The notes: generated from the sequence alone by a model not told the origin. DNA of 64,000 nt from JAVBMU01 sp031552185 (GCA_031552185.1 JAVBMU010000025.1:24521-88520), one strand, 5' to 3'; counted from the first letter of the stretch, positions 41,928 through 50,537 are shown. Numbers and translations are program-made.

Positions 41928-42640
41928 GGTCCCTCCCGGGCATCGAGCAAGTCGCGGAGTTTGGCGAGGCAGCGGCCACGAGTCGAGCCGATGCTGCCCA
42001 CGGGCATGCCGAGGGCGGCGGAGATCGCCTTGTAGTCGGGCCGGTCGGCCAGGGAAACGAGTCGCAGCAGAGACCGGCAGCGATCGGACAACAGTCCCAT
42101 CGCCTCCCACAGCGCCCGATGATCCTCCCGCTTCAGGACGGCCACCTCAGGGGTGGGGTCCCAGGACGGCAGCGCCTGACCGTCGTCGCCGTCATCCGGG
42201 AGACCGACCTGCCGCACGGTCTCGTCCCGGCGCCGGCGCACGGTCTCCCAGGCGGCTCGCTTGGTCGTGACCAGCAGCCACTTGAGTGCCGCGCGTGGTT
42301 CCTTGATCGTCGCCGCGCTCCGAACGAAAGCGACCCACGCGGTCTGCACGACGTCGTCCGCGCGTTCGCGGTCCACACCCTGCGAACGGACGAGATTCCA
42401 CAACAACGGCGTCGCGTCCCGCACGAAGTCGCCGAGCGCCTCCGGCCGGCCTTCCCGGTATTCGAGGACGGCGACCGCCGCCCGATCTCCCAGCGTTGGA
42501 CAACCGTCCGAGGAATAGGGCGGATTGCCCACAGAGATAGTCAATGGCACGCCCGTCCCATCCACAGTGTCGGAAGTATCCCCCAAACCGCACGAGCCTA
42601 GGGCGGATGCGTCCCGGTGGACAACCATGAATGCGCTCAC
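41912..42640 (-). CDS. ECF-type sigma factor of the CHAT cassette
   Basis: The 242-residue protein has a sigma-70 region 2 (about 70-140: LLWNLVRSQGVDRERADDVVQTAWVAFVRS and KWLLVTTKRAAWETVRRRRDE) and region 4 (about 175-232: LLSDRCRSLLRLVSLADRPDYKAISAALGMPVGSIGSTRGRCLAKLRDLL), without region 3, as in ECF sigma factors. The N-terminal 50 residues are variable. GTG at 42640 is given; ATG at 42628 is equally possible behind GGGGGTGAG. It leads the cassette and probably directs its own expression, though I cannot define its promoter. A Crp-like site lies 115 bp upstream. Confidence 0.88.
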   Translation of the reverse strand: MSAFMVVHRDASALGSCGLGDTSDTVDGTGVPLTISVGNPPYSSDGCPTLGDRAAVAVLEYREGRPEALGDFVRDATPLLWNLVRSQGVDRERADDVVQTAWVAFVRSAATIKEPRAALKWLLVTTKRAAWETVRRRRDETVRQVGLPDDGDDGQALPSWDPTPEVAVLKREDHRALWEAMGLLSDRCRSLLRLVSLADRPDYKAISAALGMPVGSIGSTRGRCLAKLRDLLDAREGPWFAG

Positions 42641-42754
42641 CCCCTTACGTTCGTCCTCTTCCCTTCCGGCGGGACCGAGCAGGTCCCGCCGCAGGCCAAC
42701 ACCTACGGGGGAAGGGAGTGGCCGAACCGGCCGGTGATACCCCGGGGCTCAAGA

Positions 42755-42770
42755 TGTGACCGGGTTCACA
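42755..42770. promoter_or_regulatory. Crp/FNR-type palindrome upstream of the sigma gene
   Basis: TGTGACCGGGTTCACA has the perfect half-sites TGTGA-N6-TCACA used by Crp/GlxR-family regulators. It lies between the rplA terminator and the ECF sigma gene, about 115 bp before the latter's start. Confidence 0.5.
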
Positions 42771-42775
42771 CGAAA

Positions 42776-42810
42776 GCGGGGCCGGGCGGCGCAATGCCGC
42801 CCGGCCCCGC
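42776..42810 (-). terminator. rplK-rplA terminator
   Basis: A perfect 15-bp stem, GCGGGGCCGGGCGGC (42776-42790) with its complement at 42796-42810 and loop GCAAT, lies 25 bp after the rplA stop. It separates rplKA from the CHAT cassette. Confidence 0.8.
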
Positions 42811-42834
42811 CGGACCTGGAATCTCAGGGAACGG

Positions 42835-43551
42835 TCAGGCCGCGTCCTCCTCGGACAGCCGGGACGTGCGCGACGGGTCCACCGGAACGCCGGGCCCCAT
42901 CGTCGTGGCGATCGTCGCCTTGAGGATGTATCGACCCTTCGACGACGTCGGCTTGAGCCGCAGGATCTCGTCCAGCGCGGCAGCGTAGTTCTCCACCAGC
43001 GCTTCGTCGCCGAACGAGACCTTACCGATGATGAAGTGCAGGTTTGCGTGCTTGTCCACGCGGAACTCGATCTTGCCGCCCTTGATGTCGGCGACGGCCT
43101 TGGCCACGTCCATCGTCACCGTGCCGGTCTTCGGGTTCGGCATCAGGCCGCGGGGGCCGAGGATCTTGCCGAGCCGGCCGACCTTGCCCATCAGGTCGGG
43201 CGTCGCGACGGCCGAGTCGAAGTCCGTGAAGCCGCCCTGCACCCGCTCGATCAGGTCGTCCCCACCGACGAAGTCGGCCCCGGCCGCGCGGGCCTGCTCG
43301 GCCTTCTCGCCGTTCGCGAAGACGAGGACGCGGGCGGTCTTGCCCGTGCCGTGCGGGAGGTTCACCGTGCCGCGGACCATCTGGTCCGCCTTGCGGGGGT
43401 CGACCCCGAGCCGGAACGCGACCTCGACGGTCGCGTCGAACTTCGTCGCCGACGTTTCCTTCGCGAGCCGCACCGCCGCAAGGGGCGAGTACAGCCGCTC
43501 GCGGTCGATCCTCTCGGCCGCTGAACGATATGCCTTGGCGCGCGTCACCAT
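42835..43551 (-). CDS. rplA: 50S ribosomal protein L1
   Basis: L1 forms the stalk at the E site and often represses rplK-rplA translation. The 238-residue protein has AVRLAKETSATKFDATVEVAFRLGVDPRKADQMVRGTVNLPHGTGK and the signature LGPRGLMPNPKTGTV. It lies 146 bp after rplK and ends before a strong terminator. Confidence 0.98.
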   Translation of the reverse strand: MVTRAKAYRSAAERIDRERLYSPLAAVRLAKETSATKFDATVEVAFRLGVDPRKADQMVRGTVNLPHGTGKTARVLVFANGEKAEQARAAGADFVGGDDLIERVQGGFTDFDSAVATPDLMGKVGRLGKILGPRGLMPNPKTGTVTMDVAKAVADIKGGKIEFRVDKHANLHFIIGKVSFGDEALVENYAAALDEILRLKPTSSKGRYILKATIATTMGPGVPVDPSRTSRLSEEDAA

Positions 43552-43697
43552 CTGCCTGTCTCCTTCACAGTTGTGGTCGTTCGGGTCCGCGCGGACCCTG
43601 CCACCGGGCCGGACATCGAGTCCGGGCCGCTTCGGTTCGCCGCGACTGCGGCGAGTTGCCGGCCCTGGGCCGGCCGATCTCGGTTCGGTCGAGCCGC

Positions 43698-44129
43698 TCA
43701 GCTCTCGACTGTAATGCCCATCGAACGGGCGGTGCCGGCGATGATCTTGCTCGCCGCCTCGATGTCGTTGGCGTTCAGATCCTCCATCTTGGTCTGCGCG
43801 ATCTCGCGGACCTGGTCCGCGCTGATCTTCGCGACCTTGACGGTGTGCGGTGTCGGCGAACCCTTGTCGACGCCGGCGGCCTTCTTGATCAGCTCGGCGG
43901 CGGGTGGCGTCTTGGTGATGAAGGTGAAGGTGCGGTCCTCGTAGACCGTGATCTCCACGGGGACGACGTTGCCGCGCTGGGACTCTGTGGCGGCGTTGTA
44001 CGCCTTGCAGAATTCCATGATGTTGACGCCGTGCTGGCCGAGCGCGGGGCCGATCGGCGGCGCCGGGGTGGCGGCGCCGGCGTTGATCTGGAGCTTGATC
44101 AGCCCGGCGACCTTCTTCTTGGGAGGCAT
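43698..44129 (-). CDS. rplK: 50S ribosomal protein L11
   Basis: L11 is at the GTPase-associated centre and is the target of thiopeptides and of the stringent response signal through RelA. The 143-residue protein starts MPPKKKVAGLIKLQINAG and includes ATPAPPIGPALGQHGVNIMEFCKAYN, with the thiopeptide-contact prolines intact. It lies 100 bp after nusG. Confidence 0.98.
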   Translation of the reverse strand: MPPKKKVAGLIKLQINAGAATPAPPIGPALGQHGVNIMEFCKAYNAATESQRGNVVPVEITVYEDRTFTFITKTPPAAELIKKAAGVDKGSPTPHTVKVAKISADQVREIAQTKMEDLNANDIEAASKIIAGTARSMGITVES

Positions 44130-44228
44130 GAGAGGCCTTGCTTTCTGGTCATGGGCCGACGCCGTGGGCGATGACCCGGTTGCAGTGCCGTCGTGGGTCG
44201 GCGCCGGTCCCGGCGGGCGCCGGGGCCG

Positions 44229-44996
44229 CTAGATCTTGGCGACCTGGTTGAACGACAGCTCGACCGGGGTCTCCCGGCCGAAGATGGAGACGAGCACCTT
44301 GAGCTTCTGGTTCTCGGCATTGATCTCGGAGATCGTGGCGGCGAGGGTGTCGAACGGGCCATCGGTGACAGTGACCGACTCGCCGACGACAAAGTCCACC
44401 TCGACGGGCGCCTTGGCGGTCGCGACCGCCGCCTTGCCGGGAGCCGGCTTGGCGGTGATGGTCGGCGCGAGCATCGACAGGATCTCGGCCTCGGTCAGCG
44501 GAACCGGCTGGTGGGTGTGCCCGACGAAACTGGTGACGCCCGGCGTGTGCCGCACCGCCCCCCACGACTCGTCCGTGAGGTCCATCCGCACGAGGACGTA
44601 GCCCGGGATCCGCACCCGACGCACGATCTTCTTCTGGGCGTTCTTGATCTCGGTCACCTCCTCCATGGGGACCTCGATCTGGAAGATGTACTCCTCCATG
44701 TTCAGGCTCTGGATGCGGTTCTCCAGGTTCGCCTTCACCCGGTTCTCGTAGCCGGCGTAGGTGTGCACCACGAACCACTCGCCCGGCTGGGACCGCAGGT
44801 CGCGCTTGAACGCGGCCACCGGATCCTCCTCGGCGTCCGCAGGCACATCCCCGACGGGCTCGACGGGCTCCGGGGCGGACGTCGGCTCGGGTGCGTCGGC
44901 GGCGGCGTCGTCGACGGGCAGCGCCGTCGCGACGTCGTCCGCAGCGGACAGGACGTCCTCCGGCTCCCCCGGAAGATCTGGCGACATGGACGACAC
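44229..44996 (-). CDS. nusG: Transcription antitermination/termination factor NusG
   Basis: NusG binds RNA polymerase and couples it to ribosomes or Rho. The 255-residue protein has an acidic Ala/Pro-rich N-terminal extension (about 1-65), the NGN domain (PGEWFVVHTYAGYENRVKANLENRI to VGHTHQPVPLT) and the KOW domain (VDFVVGESVTVTDGPFDTLAATISEIN). The GTG at 44996 with AAAGG seven bases upstream is preferred to an in-frame ATG at 45029. It lies 82 bp after secE. Confidence 0.96.
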   Translation of the reverse strand: MSSMSPDLPGEPEDVLSAADDVATALPVDDAAADAPEPTSAPEPVEPVGDVPADAEEDPVAAFKRDLRSQPGEWFVVHTYAGYENRVKANLENRIQSLNMEEYIFQIEVPMEEVTEIKNAQKKIVRRVRIPGYVLVRMDLTDESWGAVRHTPGVTSFVGHTHQPVPLTEAEILSMLAPTITAKPAPGKAAVATAKAPVEVDFVVGESVTVTDGPFDTLAATISEINAENQKLKVLVSIFGRETPVELSFNQVAKI

Positions 44997-45078
44997 GAAC
45001 GGACCTTTCTGACGACTTTCACGAACCATGGGCAGGGCCCCCCGGCCCGCTCCGCCGGCGACCTTCGAACAGCCTGCG

Positions 45079-45360
45079 CTACTCCCCGAACGTCCAGAGG
45101 ACGGCTCTTCCGGCCACGAAGTCGACCACCGTCACGAAGGCCATCACGACCAGGACGAAGACGATGACCACCGTGGTGTACGTGATCAGTTCCGACCGGG
45201 TCGGGGTGACCACCTTCTTGAGTTCGGCGACCACCTCGCGGACGAAACGCACGATACGGCCGAAGAAGCCCGGCTTCTTGCCGTCCGTCGGCCGGTCCTT
45301 GCGGACTGCACCGGTGCGCGCACCCTCAGCCCCCAGGGCTCCCGACGACGTTTCGCTCAC
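45079..45360 (-). CDS. secE: Preprotein translocase subunit SecE
   Basis: SecE clamps the SecY channel. The 93-residue protein has a Gly/Lys-rich start, the amphipathic helix GRIVRFVREVVAELKKVVTPTRSELITYT and one membrane segment VVIVFVLVVMAFVTVVDFV, the single-TM form usual in actinobacteria. GTG start at 45360. It follows tRNA-Trp. Confidence 0.97.
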   Translation of the reverse strand: MSETSSGALGAEGARTGAVRKDRPTDGKKPGFFGRIVRFVREVVAELKKVVTPTRSELITYTTVVIVFVLVVMAFVTVVDFVAGRAVLWTFGE

Positions 45361-45451
45361 TGTACTTTCCCATCACGAGGCGTGATCTGATCGGGCCCAC
45401 GGCGGTGATCCCGAGCCCGGATGGGCGCAACCCGAGGCGGGCTGTGCCAAG

Positions 45452-45524
45452 CAGGGTAGACAGGACTCGAACCTGCAACCTACGGTTTTGGAGACCGTTG
45501 CGCTACCAATTGCGCCACTACCCT
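45452..45524 (-). tRNA. tRNA-Trp (CCA)
   Basis: The complement folds into a full cloverleaf: acceptor AGGGTAG with CTACCCT, anticodon loop CTCCAAA with anticodon CCA, and a GGTTCGAGTCC T-arm. The 3' CCA is not encoded. It stands immediately upstream of secE, a common actinobacterial arrangement. Confidence 0.96.
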
Positions 45525-45687
45525 TCGTCAATCGGCGTCACAGGCCGGCGCCGAGGGCGCATTCGACCTTGGTGGACACCAACCACCGAGGCATCACTGT
45601 ACGCGACCGCGAGCCTCGGGTCGAACCGGACATGGGATGTGCCCACGAATGCGGGTGGACGCTGCCGCCCGGGTGGACACTGGGGCG

Positions 45688-46563
45688 ATGATGACCGCGA
45701 GCGCGCCGGCCGTGCAGGCGCGCGGCCTGCGCAAGGCCTACGGCGACAAGCAGGCAGTCGACGGCCTGGACCTGACCGTGGCGACGGGCGAGATCTTCGC
45801 CGTCCTCGGCCCCAACGGGGCGGGCAAGACGACGACCGTCGAGATTCTGGAGGGCTTCCGCCGCCACGACGCGGGCGAGGTGCGGGTGCTCGGCGTCGAC
45901 CCCCGCCGGGCGGACCGCGACTGGCGGGGGCGGATCGGCGTCGTGTTGCAGGACTCGCGCGACCTGCCGGAACTCTCCGTGAGCGAGGTGGTACGGCACT
46001 TCGCCTCGTTCTACCCTGCGGCGCGGGACCCGGACGAGGTGATCGACGCCGTCGGGTTGCGGGAAAAAGCCCGCACGCGAGTCCGGCGGCTGTCCGGCGG
46101 GCAGCGGCGCCGACTGGACGTCGCACTCGGCATGGTCGGCCGGCCGGAACTGCTGTTCCTGGACGAGCCGACCACCGGCTTCGACCCGCAGGGTCGGCGC
46201 GCCTTCTGGGATCTCATCCAATCCGTCCGCGCAGAGGGCACCACGATCCTGCTCACCACCCACTATCTCGATGAGGCGGCCCACCTGGCCGACCGCTGCG
46301 CCGTCGTGCAGGACGGCCGGGTCGTCGCCGAGGGTGCGCCCGCCGAGCTGGGCGGCCCGGCCGCCCGGCGGCCGGTCGTGCACTGGCTGGACGCCGGCGG
46401 CGCACCGCAGGCCGAGGCGACCGATCGACCCACCGCCCTGGTGGCCGAGCTCGCCCGCACGGCCCCGGACGGCGAGGTGCCGGCGCTGCGGGTAGAGGTG
46501 CCGAGCCTGGAGGACATCTACTTGCGCCTGATCGCCGAGCGAACCGAAGGAGCACACCGATGA
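45688..46563 (+). CDS. ABC transporter ATP-binding protein (drug-efflux type)
   Basis: This ATPase would power the permease encoded next to it. The 291-residue protein has Walker A GPNGAGKTTT, the signature LSGGQRRRLDVALG, Walker B LLFLDEPTTGFDP and the H-loop TTHYLDEA, followed by a C-terminal extension typical of the DrrA/CcmA group. An ATG pair at 45688/45691 begins the conserved part; a reading from 45637 is less likely. It overlaps the permease gene by four bases (ATGA). Confidence 0.93.
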   Translation: MMTASAPAVQARGLRKAYGDKQAVDGLDLTVATGEIFAVLGPNGAGKTTTVEILEGFRRHDAGEVRVLGVDPRRADRDWRGRIGVVLQDSRDLPELSVSEVVRHFASFYPAARDPDEVIDAVGLREKARTRVRRLSGGQRRRLDVALGMVGRPELLFLDEPTTGFDPQGRRAFWDLIQSVRAEGTTILLTTHYLDEAAHLADRCAVVQDGRVVAEGAPAELGGPAARRPVVHWLDAGGAPQAEATDRPTALVAELARTAPDGEVPALRVEVPSLEDIYLRLIAERTEGAHR

Positions 46564-47408
46564 GCACCCGCGCGCCGGCGCGGCCGGCCGGCGCGGCGCC
46601 GCTGCCGGGGACACTCGGCCTCGGCCTGGGTCGCGTGACGGTGGAACTGCGGGCGTTCTTCCGCGAGCGCGACGCCGTCGTCTTCATTTTTGCGTATCCG
46701 CTGCTGATGATGGCGATCTTCGGCACCGTGTTCTCGGACACCATCGAGGTGCCGGGCGGGGTGAGCATTCCGTTCGCGCAGTACTTTCTGCCCGGCATGA
46801 TCGCCACCGGCCTGACCCTGACCAGCTTCCAGACGCTCGCCACGACCATCGCCGTCGAGCGGGACGAGGGCGGGCTCAAGCGACTGCGCGGCACTCCCCT
46901 GCCGCCGGTGGCCTATTTCATCGGCAAGATCGGGCTGGTCCTGATCACCACCGTCGTCCAGATCGCCGCGCTCCTGGTGCTGGCGGCGACGGCATACGAC
47001 GTGCCCATGCCCGACGACGCCGGGCATTGGCTCACCTTCAGCTGGGTCTTCCTGCTCGGGACGGCGGCGGGCGCCGTGTGCGGGATCGCCTTCTCGAGCG
47101 TGCCGCGCTCCGGGCGGTCCGTGTCCGCGGTGGTGGTGCCGGTGGTGCTCGTGCTGCAATTCACGTCCGGCGTGTTCTTTCCCTTTTACCAATTGCCCGC
47201 TTGGATGCAGACCGCCGCCTCGATCTTCCCGTTGCGTTGGGTGGCCGAGGGAATGCGATCGGTCTTCCTGCCCGACGCCGCGAAGGAGTTGGAGATCACC
47301 GGCACCTGGCAGCATCCGATGACGGCGGCGGTGCTCGCCGCCTGGCTCATCCTCGGCCTGGTCATCGGGATCCGGACGTTCCGGTGGCGCCGCCGGGACG
47401 ATGGGTAA
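46560..47408 (+). CDS. ABC-2 type transporter permease
   Basis: The 282-residue membrane protein has about six hydrophobic segments, including VVFIFAYPLLMMAIFGTVF, FLLGTAAGAVCGIAFSSV and AAVLAAWLILGLVIGI, and the ABC-2 layout of a large loop after the first helix. It pairs with the preceding ATPase in one exporter. The substrate cannot be read from sequence. Confidence 0.9.
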   Translation: MSTRAPARPAGAAPLPGTLGLGLGRVTVELRAFFRERDAVVFIFAYPLLMMAIFGTVFSDTIEVPGGVSIPFAQYFLPGMIATGLTLTSFQTLATTIAVERDEGGLKRLRGTPLPPVAYFIGKIGLVLITTVVQIAALLVLAATAYDVPMPDDAGHWLTFSWVFLLGTAAGAVCGIAFSSVPRSGRSVSAVVVPVVLVLQFTSGVFFPFYQLPAWMQTAASIFPLRWVAEGMRSVFLPDAAKELEITGTWQHPMTAAVLAAWLILGLVIGIRTFRWRRRDDG

Positions 47409-47425
47409 GCCGGCAGACTTCCTCA

Positions 47426-48445
47426 ATGCGCGATCTGGCCCGACTGCCGAAGGCCCACCTGCACCTACATTTCACGGGCTCGATGCGCCCGGAGACACTG
47501 CGCGAACTCGCCGCCTCCTACGCCGTCCGGCTCCCCCATGCGCTGGTCGACGGCGAGGCGTTGCGGGTGCCCGCCACGGAGCGCGGCTGGTTCCGGTTCC
47601 AGCGGCTGTACGACGCGGCCCGGGCCTGCGTCCGGTCCGCTGCGGACATGCGTCGGATCGTGCTGGAGGCGGCGGCCGACGACGCCGCGGAGGGCTCGGG
47701 CCGGCTGGAGATCCAGGTGGACCCGATGTCCTACGCGCCGCACGTGGGCGGCCTCACACCCGCGGTCGAGGTGGTGCTGGACGCGGCGCGCGAGGCGACG
47801 CGCTCGACCGGCACCGAGGTGGCCGTGATCATCGCGGCGTCCCGGCTGCGCCACCCGATGGACGCCCGAACGCTGGCCCGGCTCGCCGCCCGATACGCCG
47901 GCGAGGGTCCGGGCGAGGTGGTCGGCTTCGGCCTGTCGAACGACGAGCGGCGGGGCGACACGGCCGAATTCGCGCCCGCGTTCCGGATCGCGCGCCGGGC
48001 CGGACTCGGGTTGGTCCCGCACGGCGGCGAATTGCTCGGCCCGGCCCATGTGGACAACGTCGTCCGCGCCCTCGATCCGGACCGGTTGGGCCACGGGGTG
48101 CGCGCGGCGGAGTGCCCGGCGACCCTGGCGGACATCGTCGAGCGGGGCGTCGCGCTGGAGGTGTGCCCGGCGTCGAACGTCTCCTTGGGGGTGTACGAGG
48201 CGGACGAGCAGGTGCCGCTGCGGACGCTGCTCGACGCCGGCGCCCAAGTCGCGCTGGGCGCGGACGACCCATTGCTGTTCGGCTCGCGGCTGGTCGACCA
48301 GTATGAGTCGGCCCGGCGGGACCACGGCCTGGCCGACGAGGAGCTGGCCGAACTCGCGCGGGCCTCGATCCGGGCGAGCCGGGCGCCGGCGACGACCAAG
48401 CGGACCCTCCTGGGTGGGGTCGACGCCTGGATGGCGGCGGGCTGA
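47426..48445 (+). CDS. Adenosine deaminase family protein
   Basis: The 339-residue TIM-barrel amidohydrolase has the zinc ligands H-x-H (His13 and His15 in KAHLHLHFTG), the VPHGGELLG region with the catalytic Glu, LGHGVRA and the GADDPLLFGS Asp pair. Adenosine deaminases convert adenosine to inosine. Some family members act on adenine or aminodeoxyfutalosine, so the exact substrate is open. The ATG at 47426 follows the ABC operon by 17 bp and no strong ribosome binding site is seen. Confidence 0.85.
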   Translation: MRDLARLPKAHLHLHFTGSMRPETLRELAASYAVRLPHALVDGEALRVPATERGWFRFQRLYDAARACVRSAADMRRIVLEAAADDAAEGSGRLEIQVDPMSYAPHVGGLTPAVEVVLDAAREATRSTGTEVAVIIAASRLRHPMDARTLARLAARYAGEGPGEVVGFGLSNDERRGDTAEFAPAFRIARRAGLGLVPHGGELLGPAHVDNVVRALDPDRLGHGVRAAECPATLADIVERGVALEVCPASNVSLGVYEADEQVPLRTLLDAGAQVALGADDPLLFGSRLVDQYESARRDHGLADEELAELARASIRASRAPATTKRTLLGGVDAWMAAG

Positions 48446-48499
48446 GGGCGAGCCGCCCGGCGGGGCCTGAAGGGCGACCCCGGGCGGTGCGAACCATCC

Positions 48500-48529
48500 T
48501 TGACAAACCCGGGGCCTCTGTCTCATTGT
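48500..48529 (+). promoter_or_regulatory. Promoter of the membrane protein-GntR operon
   Basis: A consensus TTGACA (48500-48505) is followed after 18 bases by CATTGT (48524-48529), a weak -10. The -10 overlaps the operator palindrome. Confidence 0.55.
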
Positions 48530-48547
48530 ACTAATGCATTGATACAA
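48526..48547. promoter_or_regulatory. Palindromic operator for the GntR/YtrA regulator
   Basis: A 22-bp near-palindrome has outer half-sites TTGTA (48526-48530) and TACAA (48543-48547) and a perfect AATGCATT centre (48533-48540). Eighteen of 22 positions are symmetric. It overlaps the -10 and start of transcription of the operon that encodes a GntR-family repressor, which fits autoregulation. Confidence 0.7.
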
Positions 48548-48563
48548 AGTCCCGGAGGTCACC

Positions 48564-49481
48564 ATGGGGTTCGCCACCGTCTCGCTCTTTTGCACCGTCG
48601 CCCTGCTCGGGGCGGCCGTGATCACACTGATCAGTGCCGTCGTCCGCGGGCTGCGACCCGCCCCGGCCGGGCCCGATCCCGTCGAGGACCCGCAAGCGGC
48701 ACACGGCGCACGGCGGCACGCCGCCCTGGGCGCGAGCCTCGCGGCGGTCGCGGCGGTGGCCTGCTTCGTCGTCGCTCTTCCCCTCCTCGTCCAACACGTC
48801 GGGGGGATCGCGCGCGGCGTCGCGTGGGGATTGGTGCCGTCGGGCGCCGGGTTGGTCCTGGTCGCGGTTCTGGCGTTGACCGAGGTGACCTGGCCCGCGC
48901 CCGCGGGCGCCGTCCGCACCGCGAGCCTGGCCCGGCGCTCGGTGCGGGACATCGCGCCGCCCCTGCTGCGGCGATGGCTGTGGGTGGCGACCGCGCTCGT
49001 TGCCCTCCTGACAATTGGCTTCGGTGTGAGTGCCGCGCCGAGCGGCCGGGCCGTCGCCTTGAGTGGCAGCACCCCGCGGGGCGATGTCGGGGTGTCGACC
49101 GGCCCATACCCCGGCTGGTACTTCGGACTGCCGCTGTTGGCGGGCGCTCTCCTGCTGACCGCCGGGGTGGAACTGGTCTTGCGCCTGATCGCCGCCCGCG
49201 CGGTGGTGCCGGGGGTCGGCGCCGCGTGGGACGCCGCGCTGCGCCGCCTGTCCGCCCACCGGGCGGTGCGCGCCGCCCAGTTCGCGGTTGCGCTCACCGC
49301 GGTCGGAATGCTCTTGTTCGGCGGATTCGCGCTGCAGGCCTTGGGCGACAACTGGGCCGCCGTCGGCGGCGCCCACGCCGGGGTGTACCTCGGTGCCGGC
49401 TCGGCGCTGATGCTCGCGGGCGGCGCCGTCTTCGTCGCCTCGGCGATCGTCGCATGCCTGCCCGGGAAGGCACCCCGATGA
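48564..49481 (+). CDS. Membrane protein of a GntR-controlled operon
   Basis: The 305-residue product is not a recognised family. It has about seven or eight hydrophobic segments, for example VSLFCTVALLGAAVITLISAVV, VAAVACFVVALPLLV, LLRRWLWVATALVALLTIGF and VALTAVGMLLFGGFALQAL. The ATG at 48564 has GGAGG five bases upstream. The stop overlaps the GntR gene start (ATGA), so the two are coupled. By analogy with YtrA-type operons, a role in envelope stress or transport is possible, but no ABC ATPase is present here. Confidence 0.85.
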   Translation: MGFATVSLFCTVALLGAAVITLISAVVRGLRPAPAGPDPVEDPQAAHGARRHAALGASLAAVAAVACFVVALPLLVQHVGGIARGVAWGLVPSGAGLVLVAVLALTEVTWPAPAGAVRTASLARRSVRDIAPPLLRRWLWVATALVALLTIGFGVSAAPSGRAVALSGSTPRGDVGVSTGPYPGWYFGLPLLAGALLLTAGVELVLRLIAARAVVPGVGAAWDAALRRLSAHRAVRAAQFAVALTAVGMLLFGGFALQALGDNWAAVGGAHAGVYLGAGSALMLAGGAVFVASAIVACLPGKAPR

Positions 49482-49888
49482 GCGCCGCCACGTCCCAGGC
49501 CACGCCCCACCTCGAGGTCGCGGTCCGGCTCGATTCGGGGGTGCCGCCCTACGAGCAGATCCGGGCGCAGATCGTCGCCCACGTTGCCGCCGGCCGACTC
49601 GCGCCGGGCGACCGACTGCCGACCATCCGCGCGCTCGCGCACGACCTGGGCCTCGCGGCCGGCACGGTCGCCCGGGCCTACCGCGAACTGGAGGCCGACG
49701 GCGTCGTCGTCACCCGCCGACGGGTCGGGACCGTCGTCGCCGGGGCCGCGCACGCAGTCGCCGACGGCGTCCAGCGGGCCGCCGGTACTTTCGTCGCCGC
49801 CGCGCGCGAGGCCGGGTTGAGCGACGCCGAGGTCCTCGACCTCGTGCGCGGCGCCCTGCTGGCCAGGGCGCCGAGGGCCGCCGATTGA
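49478..49888 (+). CDS. GntR family regulator, YtrA type
   Basis: The 136-residue protein has the GntR winged helix: VPPYEQIRAQIVAHVAAGRLAPGDRLPTIRALAHDLGLAAGTVARAYRELEADGVVVTRRRVGTVV. Only about 50 residues follow, helical, without a large effector domain, as in the YtrA subfamily. The start ATG overlaps the upstream gene's stop. The likely operator is the palindrome at 48526-48547. Confidence 0.92.
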   Translation: MSAATSQATPHLEVAVRLDSGVPPYEQIRAQIVAHVAAGRLAPGDRLPTIRALAHDLGLAAGTVARAYRELEADGVVVTRRRVGTVVAGAAHAVADGVQRAAGTFVAAAREAGLSDAEVLDLVRGALLARAPRAAD

Positions 49889-50075
49889 TCCCCGGGACGA
49901 GCCAAAGGGCCCAAAACTCTGGACCCGACCGCGCGCCGCCGATAACCTGCCGAAGAGCCGCACACGCCGAGGCATGAATGGTGCGGCTCGATTGTTCATC
50001 GGACAGTGACAATGAATCGGGGGATCGGGCAGGCCGGACCCCGGGCCGGATCGGTTGGGAAAGGAGGCGAGGCGC

Positions 50076-50537
50076 GTGAGCGACGTTCTCATTTACAACC
50101 TCGGCGGGCATCAGGTGCTCGGCCGCGTCTCACTCCACCACGCCATCCGGATGCTGCACCGGAAGGTCGCCGCCGTCCTGGAGGCCGTCGAGGGTGAGAC
50201 CTTCGGCCCGTACCAGCGGCCGCGGTCGGTCGAACTCGTGCGATACGTGCACGCGCGCTGGGTCTACGAGCGCACGGGCCGGGTGCCCTACTCGAAGGCT
50301 GCGCTGCTGCGTCGGGACCGGCATCGCTGCGGGTACTGCGGCGCCGTCGCGACGACGATGGACCACATCGTGCCACGCTGCCAGGGCGGCCGGACCACCT
50401 GGCTGAACGCCGTCGCCGCCTGCCAGGACTGCAATGCGCGCAAGGCCGGGCGTACGCCCCAGGAGGCCGGGATGAGCCTGCGGGCCAGACCGTTCGCGCC
50501 GTCGTTCGAGGATCTGTACCCGCCCGCACGGCGCTAA
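50076..50537 (+). CDS. HNH endonuclease
   Basis: The 153-residue protein has a ββα-metal HNH core with zinc knuckles: CGYC (85-88), DHIVPRCQGG with the catalytic His97, W-x-N at 109-111 and CQDCNARK (116-123). The GTG at 50076 follows an excellent AAAGGAGG. This stand-alone type is widespread in actinobacteria and its physiological target is not known. It is convergent with murB. Confidence 0.92.
   Translation: MSDVLIYNLGGHQVLGRVSLHHAIRMLHRKVAAVLEAVEGETFGPYQRPRSVELVRYVHARWVYERTGRVPYSKAALLRRDRHRCGYCGAVATTMDHIVPRCQGGRTTWLNAVAACQDCNARKAGRTPQEAGMSLRARPFAPSFEDLYPPARR

Noticed and set aside
37010..42640. CRISPR type III-E (Craspase) locus
   Set aside because: A TPR-CHAT protein and sigma factor are present, but there is no repeat array, no gRAMP/Cas7-like gene and no Csx30/Csx31 homologue that I can recognise.
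47465..50092. 875-codon minus-strand reading frame
   Set aside because: Runs antisense across the deaminase, membrane protein and GntR genes and has low-complexity translation.
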